Of a stretch of 64,000 nucleotides of DNA, positions 58,818-64,000 are shown piece by piece (the first letter of the stretch is position 1; each line of letters opens with the position of its first letter). The notes under the pieces are model-generated. The model was not told where the DNA came from. It made no database searches and saw nothing but the letters and a program-made list of their open reading frames with translations. The DNA comes from Caenorhabditis elegans (lineage: Eukaryota; Nematoda; Chromadorea; Rhabditida; Rhabditidae). Location of the stretch: contig NC_003284.9 of NCBI RefSeq assembly GCF_000002985.6, forward strand, positions 5,828,001 through 5,892,000, given 5' to 3'. The position numbers and the translations under genes were made by a program.

Positions 58818-61800
58818 AGAACCGACGCCTGTTTTCCAGTCCTTCATCTTAAATTCATGCAATGCAAAGGATGAGAGGATTTCAAAAAAATAAAACTATA
58901 AAAAACAGGAAAATTGTTCAGAATGGCTAATACGGTGAGTCTGGTAAGTTGATTAAAAACAATGTACATTTTTTGCTTTTTGGACTAGTTTCGCGCCATA
59001 AAGCATTGTGTCCCGAGCCTGGTTTCATGTCCACTCATTCGCTGCAGTATTCAAATATGATCAAACCTGCCCAGCTACAGAAAAGCCTGATCTCGCGCCT
59101 TTCCCTATAACGTTAAAAGTTGTTAACTTTATTTCAAAGTGCATCGACTCTCCTAGGAGAGCGTCGTATGAGTTAAGTTGAACTTTTCAGAAAATAATCC
59201 AAAATGATTATTAACATTGTAAAGGCTTCTCAATCCCTACGGCAATAAATCATACAGAGCTTTTTGGTCATGGTCACCCGCTCGTTTTCCTGAAAATCAG
59301 AAATATACGTATTTGGATAATAGAGGTTTATTGAGAAAGCCTAAATCTAATAAATTTCAAACCGACAATGGTAAATTTTTCGATATAATTTTCTGGAATG
59401 GGTTAATTTTTTTTGCAGTTGTTTATATTATGTCAGATAACTTTTTATTAGTAATAGTCAGAACAGACGGGAAGTTGTAATAATATCAAAATGATCGGAA
59501 ACCTCAAACGGAACAAAACTAGAAGGAGTATTATCTAAAGTTATATTGGGATAGAGGATGCCTCAGATTAAAAAAAAAATTTTGGCAAATAATCAGATAT
59601 TGGAAATTTTGAGAAATTTTGAACAATTCTCCTTGTTTTAGCCATACAATTTTTCACATAAATTTTTTTTTGCTGTTTATTTTATTTTGCTGTTTATTTT
59701 AACCACACAAACTATGTTCAACAGATTATCATCCAGTACGAGCTGAGGGGGAATGAAAAAAATAAGTTTTATGGTTCTATAAAGACCAAGCACCATAATA
59801 AAACTTTAAAAAAATATTTGGAAATGTTGAATTGTGAATCAAAAAGCGGTGCATATAGTTTATAAAAATTTAATGATTTTCTTCTTTTTAATTATTCGTT
59901 TTCAAAAAATTTGTAAAGACTGAATTTTCTTCTTAAGTTTTCACCGAAAAAAATTTTACTAATTTTTTGCAAAAATGTATCATGTTCTTTGTTTGATTTA
60001 ACACCATAGAAGTGGTTTTCAACAAATCATAGTCCACATTTAATTAAAATTGCACCAACACACAATTTTCAAGCTTTCTTCAATGTTTCCAAAGTTGAAA
60101 AAACACTTGTAGGTTTTTGAAACCATTAAAAAGCTTTATTATATGGTAATACCCAAGTAGTTCCGCATCCGCAAACAATTCTACATGCCCATTTTTTTGA
60201 GCTCAAATAAACGAGGTTGTGGGATTTTTAATCAAGTTCTACTATTCTACCGCCAACTCCTAGAAATAAATATTTGATTGAAATATTTCATTTTCAAATT
60301 ATGAATTCCCAGAAGTTGCGAGGAAAACAATTTCCCAAGTTTCGAGCTTCTCCCCTAACATCTCACGTCAGTGCAATGAAATGAGTAAAATAAAAGGGAA
60401 GAAGCGGAATGAAGAAACAATAAAAATTGCATGCGTTGAGTGCAAATTGGCGGTCGAAAAGTTCAAGACGTCGCAAAGTTTGGTAGTTTGGTGGATCAAA
60501 TTACGGAAAAATGGAACAGAAAACACAAGAGGAAGTTGGTAAAACAATTGAAAAATGGCCCAAAGTTCGATTTTTTACAGTTTCTTTCTTTAGAAGCAAA
60601 TATCACGTAGTGTAAAAGCAAAAGTAAACTTTTCAAAAACCTTTTCCAAAAAAATACATCAGCAGAAACACATTGTTTACGGTTATTTTTAAGGCGAAAT
60701 CCTCAAATTCTCCATTCTCCTTATTCTGCTTACCAAAAACCATCTTAATCTAGTACTTGCCACATCAAAAAGCAAAATAGAGCATTATCTGGAAAGCCAT
60801 TGGTTATATTTAGGAAAACACGTCTTTAATAATAATAATTCCGATCAAAGGACACTTTACAATTTTTGGTTTCTGTTAACAATGATCTTTTTTTTCTACA
60901 AATTTTCCCTGTGATTTTTTTTTCTATTCTGGGTGTATGATTCAACGATATAACCCATCAGTTTGTCACGATGCAACGTCTTATTTGTCACTCGATAGCA
61001 TCAGTTTTACGGGTGGTCGAAATTGAAATAGCATCGCAAACATGATGGTGCAATCATTAAAAATGGGCATCGAATTAGCGGAGCCCAACAATGGACAATT
61101 TTTAGATGGCTTTGAAAAACTATGTTTGGAGTGAGGATTAGAGCAAAAAAAACAGTGTCTGTTTTTGAATTAGTCTATGTTTTAGGCGAATATTAATATA
61201 AAAAACAATTATTCGTGAATTTGAAATCAAGAAAGTATGTTTCAAAATTGGTTCTGTTTTTTAAAAATTAAAATCATTAGAAGTTTGCACTTGTTTCAAA
61301 TTTTCATGATATCTCAAAACGCAATTCCATTAGCACCTAATTATGCAATCTAATTTGACAAATTACATCTCAGTTCGCTTTACAGATATAAAAAGTGTGT
61401 TAACTATACGTATATCAGACCTGTTAGTACCTGTTATATAGCAGGCATGTTAGGCCTGTTAAAAAGTAGGTTGAATGGGCCAAGAAAAAATAATCCGCGG
61501 CTCACTTTTATCAAAATCATGATATTCCTTCTGAACTTGGGAGAAGACGTCAAAAACGTTTCTGGGAACAGAAGCGCGTGCTTGGGAACGTCTGTGAACT
61601 AGTTTCTTGCAAAATTGGGCCGAACCCTTCGAACTTTTTAACAAGTATAAAGGGTGAACCAAAGACATACATTGGGGCGGGGGTGCAAGATTAATAAAAA
61701 AATATGATATCTTCAGAAAGTTAGAGACAGGCACCTTATGTAATTGTTTTGCAATCAACGTGAAAACCATTTAATCTGCATAGTATTGACACATTGATAC

Positions 61801-61954
61801 TGTTCACGCAAAAAGTCTTTGAGCAAAGATTGCTGGGTGACGGTCAATTAATCCAGCAAAGCACAGTCATAACAATGTTTGCCAACAAGTAGAATGCTAT
61901 TGTTCGACATTCTATTTTTCCACAAATGACCTTTTTTTCTGCAAAACATGAGTG

Positions 61955-61969
61955 CCCCCCCCCCCCCCC
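61955..61969. repeat. Poly-C tract, 15 bases
   Basis: Fifteen consecutive C, the third long G/C homopolymer of the window, about 500 bases upstream of the last gene. Confidence 0.9.
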
Positions 61970-62274
61970 TTTAACAAAAAGTTTCACCACATTCTATGCG
62001 TCTCCCAAAACGGTTCTGTTTGCGTGTGCTGCTGTCTCCCACTGTTCTTCTTCTTCACTATTCTTCGTTCGTGTATAGCGTATTTTGTGGAGCTTTTGGT
62101 TTTAAACTCGGGCCTGGGGTGGTGCGACCGACGACGCAAGGATGCGGAACTCGAGTCTGATACGTTGGGTCACCGTCGCCACACGAAATAGTACGGATCC
62201 GCGCGGAGAGAGCATCACCTCAAAAAGATGTGCGTTCCGTGAGGAGGCGCAGATTCAGATGGCGCGCGACGAAC

Positions 62275-62280
62275 GATAAG
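62275..62280 (+). promoter_or_regulatory. GATAAG site upstream of carotenoid-oxygenase-like gene
   Basis: GATAAG lies 180 bases before the ATG in a GC-richer promoter-like block. GATA factors that bind this core drive intestinal expression in worms. This is a single common hexamer, so function is only suggested. Confidence 0.3.
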
Positions 62281-62456
62281 CCGCCGGCCACACACATACA
62301 CATACCGCACAATCGGTATACAGTGTGCGTCGAGCTCCTCCCCATTCCAAAGTAGCCGCCGACTCCCTCCCAACAACCTATTAACCCGCCTCTCAAACGA
62401 CGACCATAATAGTCAGTGGCTCGAAATCTGATTCCAGAGGTCGCTCGCCTTTACAC

Positions 62457-64000
62457 ATGTCACCAATTATTGCATTATTGCTAGTGGGGGTACCCACTAT
62501 ACTCGCACAATCATTTAATCAAACCCACCTCGGATTCCCTGAAGCATGGGATGGAGACAAGTACAGAGAGCTTTACTGCCCAAGCAAAAATATCCCCAAA
62601 TGGCTTGGTAATCATTTTATGCCTTCATAATTAAACATGTTCTTATCTTTTTTCATTATTTAGACGGTTATTTCCTCTGCCAATTGTCTGCATCATATGG
62701 TAACTCTTCCGCTCCAGAAGGTGAAAAGCTGAACCACATGATTGACGCCATCGGTGCTGTTGGATCATTCCATGTTAGCAATGGCCAAGTAGGTTACACA
62801 TTAATTTTATTTTTCTGCTGACTTTGTAGTTTTTATTGCAACTTCCCCATTTCTTAGGTTGTCTTCTCTGCTCAATACTATCCAGCCCGCCCATATAAGA
62901 TCTGGGAGTTCTACGACCGTAACATGAGCAAGGCTAGCGTACCATGGGCAGGATGGTCGGACTATAATCTTACTGCAATGTCGCGTTGGGAGCAAGTTCC
63001 AGCTAACCCAGATTCTGCAAGATTCCACCCGAATCTTGATTTCTGGAAGGTTGGCAACAGAATTGTAGCAGGTACTGAGGCTCCATATTGGGTGGGGTAT
63101 GAATTTGATGTGAGTTTTAGGTAATTTGAGCAGAAATCAATGTTCCTAATTTAGGTTCGAACTCTTCAAAAGTTCAAGCTTTTCCCATTCAAAGAGGAAA
63201 ATGATATCTTCTCTACACCAAGACACACAATGATCCCAATTTCAATGGCAATCCATGAGCGTAACGATGCTGATGGAACAATCTGGGGATCGTTCTCCGC
63301 AATGAACTTCGAAGAGCAAAGATTCTTCCAAGTGAGTTTTCTCAGAATCCCAGTATAAATATCTTTAGTGTGGTGTTAGTTTATACTCGCAAATGTATCA
63401 AATCGAAACATTTCGACCCATTTGAGCCTTGAGTGGCCAAAACGGTTTCAATCAAAAGTTATTCCTCACCCCCTCTGCGCCGCCTGAATTCTTGAACAAA
63501 CGGTAGGCGTGCTCACGGCGCGCGGAATCTATCGATAGGTCAACAATAAATGCAGTGCAATGGAATAAGTTGAAAAGTAAACAATGCGAGCCACGAAGAC
63601 GTGAAAATGAATTGAATTTTTCATATATCTATTTCGGTGTTGAATTGTGTTCCGCCACTAACTCGAACACTTTAGCTGAGACCTAAAAAAGTCTGTTCTC
63701 AAGTGTTTCATCGCAAAAACACCTAAATTGGCTCAAATGGCCGTGAAGAGTGTCCGAAGGGTGTTGGAGCGCTTCATGTTACAGTTTGTAAACCTCTTTG
63801 CAAACAGGTGTAGCGCACTCAGAGTGGACACTGGTAGTCGGTAATGTGTCAATACACGCGATGTGCACTAAAGAATAAAAAACCCAACACGAGGTGTGAA
63901 TCTTCAAAAAAAAAGAACTACTTTTTTGCAGGGCATCTTCACTGTCGACACAAACGGTGTTCGTCGAGTTGTTGGACTTTACGACTACGGAGTATGGGAC
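62457..64000 (+). CDS. Secreted carotenoid-oxygenase-like protein (5' part)
   Basis: Exons 62457-62607, 62664-62788, 62858-63109, 63155-63331 and 63932-64000 give 258 residues before the window ends in open frame. Residues 1-17 are a signal peptide (MSPIIALLLVGVPTILA), unusual for this mostly cytosolic family. The segment IPKWLDGYFL, then NHMIDAIGAVGSFHV, then NGQVVFSAQYY follows the order seen at the start of RPE65/BCO/NinaB-type oxygenases (IPxWLxG, NHxxD, SFxxxxGxVxxxSxYL). Further on, KVGNRIVAGTEAPYWVGYEFD matches the blade that reads 'TE.P' in the family, and ISMAIHERNDADGTIWGSF may carry the first iron-binding His. The RNGPG motif after WLxG is absent, so the protein is divergent and may not be an active carotenoid cleaver. 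The remaining three iron ligands would lie beyond the window. Confidence 0.72.

Larger units (their letters stand above)
58850..62437. other. Region between flp-7 and the carotenoid-oxygenase-like gene
   Basis: AT-rich from 58.9 to 61.9 kb with no recognisable gene. A short tandem repeat of GCTGTTTATTTTATTTT lies near 59670-59702. The minus-strand frame at 61459-61770 (103 codons) has no recognisable motif. A C tract sits at 61955-61969. From 61980 to 62440 the DNA is GC-richer, with a GATAAG at 62275, and is probably the promoter and leader of the next gene; TGATTCCAG ending near 62438 is a likely trans-splice acceptor. Confidence 0.45.

Noticed and set aside
61459-61770. Minus-strand 103-codon frame upstream of the last gene
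   Set aside because: It has no motif, no conserved-looking codon bias and no splice partners, and lies in AT-rich intergenic DNA.
63417-63745. Inverted CCATTTGAGCC/GGCTCAAATGG pair in intron 4 of the last gene
   Set aside because: Only about 11 bases match and the flanks do not pair, so it is too weak to call a foldback element.

Overview
The window reads as Caenorhabditis genomic DNA, almost certainly C. elegans chromosome X. The DNA is AT-rich, introns are short with GTAAGT-like donors and TTTCAG acceptors, and several genes have an acceptor just before the ATG where a spliced leader would be added. The gene set (puf-9, atat-2, hog-1, ctbp-1, flp-7) is one I recognise from the C. elegans X. 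The species and chromosome call rests on that recognition, since no search was run. Gene models were spliced by hand, and phases were checked so that each model is one open frame.

Layout, left to right. At 1.5-3.9 kb (+) is a membrane-anchored histidine acid phosphatase. It is convergent with a 4.1-6.8 kb (-) NAD(P)-dependent epimerase/reductase. After a 3.3 kb gap holding a tRNA-derived element comes a four-helix LAPTM-like membrane protein (10.1-11.7 kb, -). At 13.6-16.8 kb (+) is puf-9, a Pumilio-type RNA-binding protein with two alternative C-termini. At 21.1-23.8 kb (+) is atat-2, an alpha-tubulin acetyltransferase, convergent with hog-1 (24.1-26.2 kb, -), a secreted protein with only the autoprocessing Hog/Hint domain. 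About 8.5 kb follows without a confident gene; it holds GC-richer islands and several short coding-like pieces. At 34.8-44.7 kb (+) is ctbp-1. A long form joins a THAP zinc finger to a CtBP dehydrogenase-fold corepressor, and a short form starts from its own exon inside the 4.7 kb fourth intron. At 47.9-53.5 kb (+) is a 14-exon gene whose C-terminus resembles the mitochondria-eating protein (MIEAP/SPATA18) domain. At 57.9-58.6 kb (+) is flp-7, a neuropeptide precursor with eight amidated peptides. From 62.5 kb to the end (+) is the 5' part of a secreted carotenoid-oxygenase-like gene.

The genes do not form an operon: neighbours on one strand are separated by kilobases. What they share is location and, in part, neuronal or developmental roles (puf-9, atat-2, ctbp-1, flp-7), which is ordinary for this chromosome.

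The most notable observations are: the CtBP catalytic Arg replaced by His and the catalytic Glu by Asp; two short multiple-of-three introns without stops in the epimerase gene; foldback repeats in introns of ctbp-1 and the MIEAP-like gene; an approximately 700 bp element with 24 bp perfect inverted termini; homopolymeric G/C tracts, one 26 long; a likely secreted-protein pseudogene near 56.3 kb; and unassigned coding-like stretches in the 26-34 kb and 46-47 kb gaps. I found no clearly novel multi-gene system.
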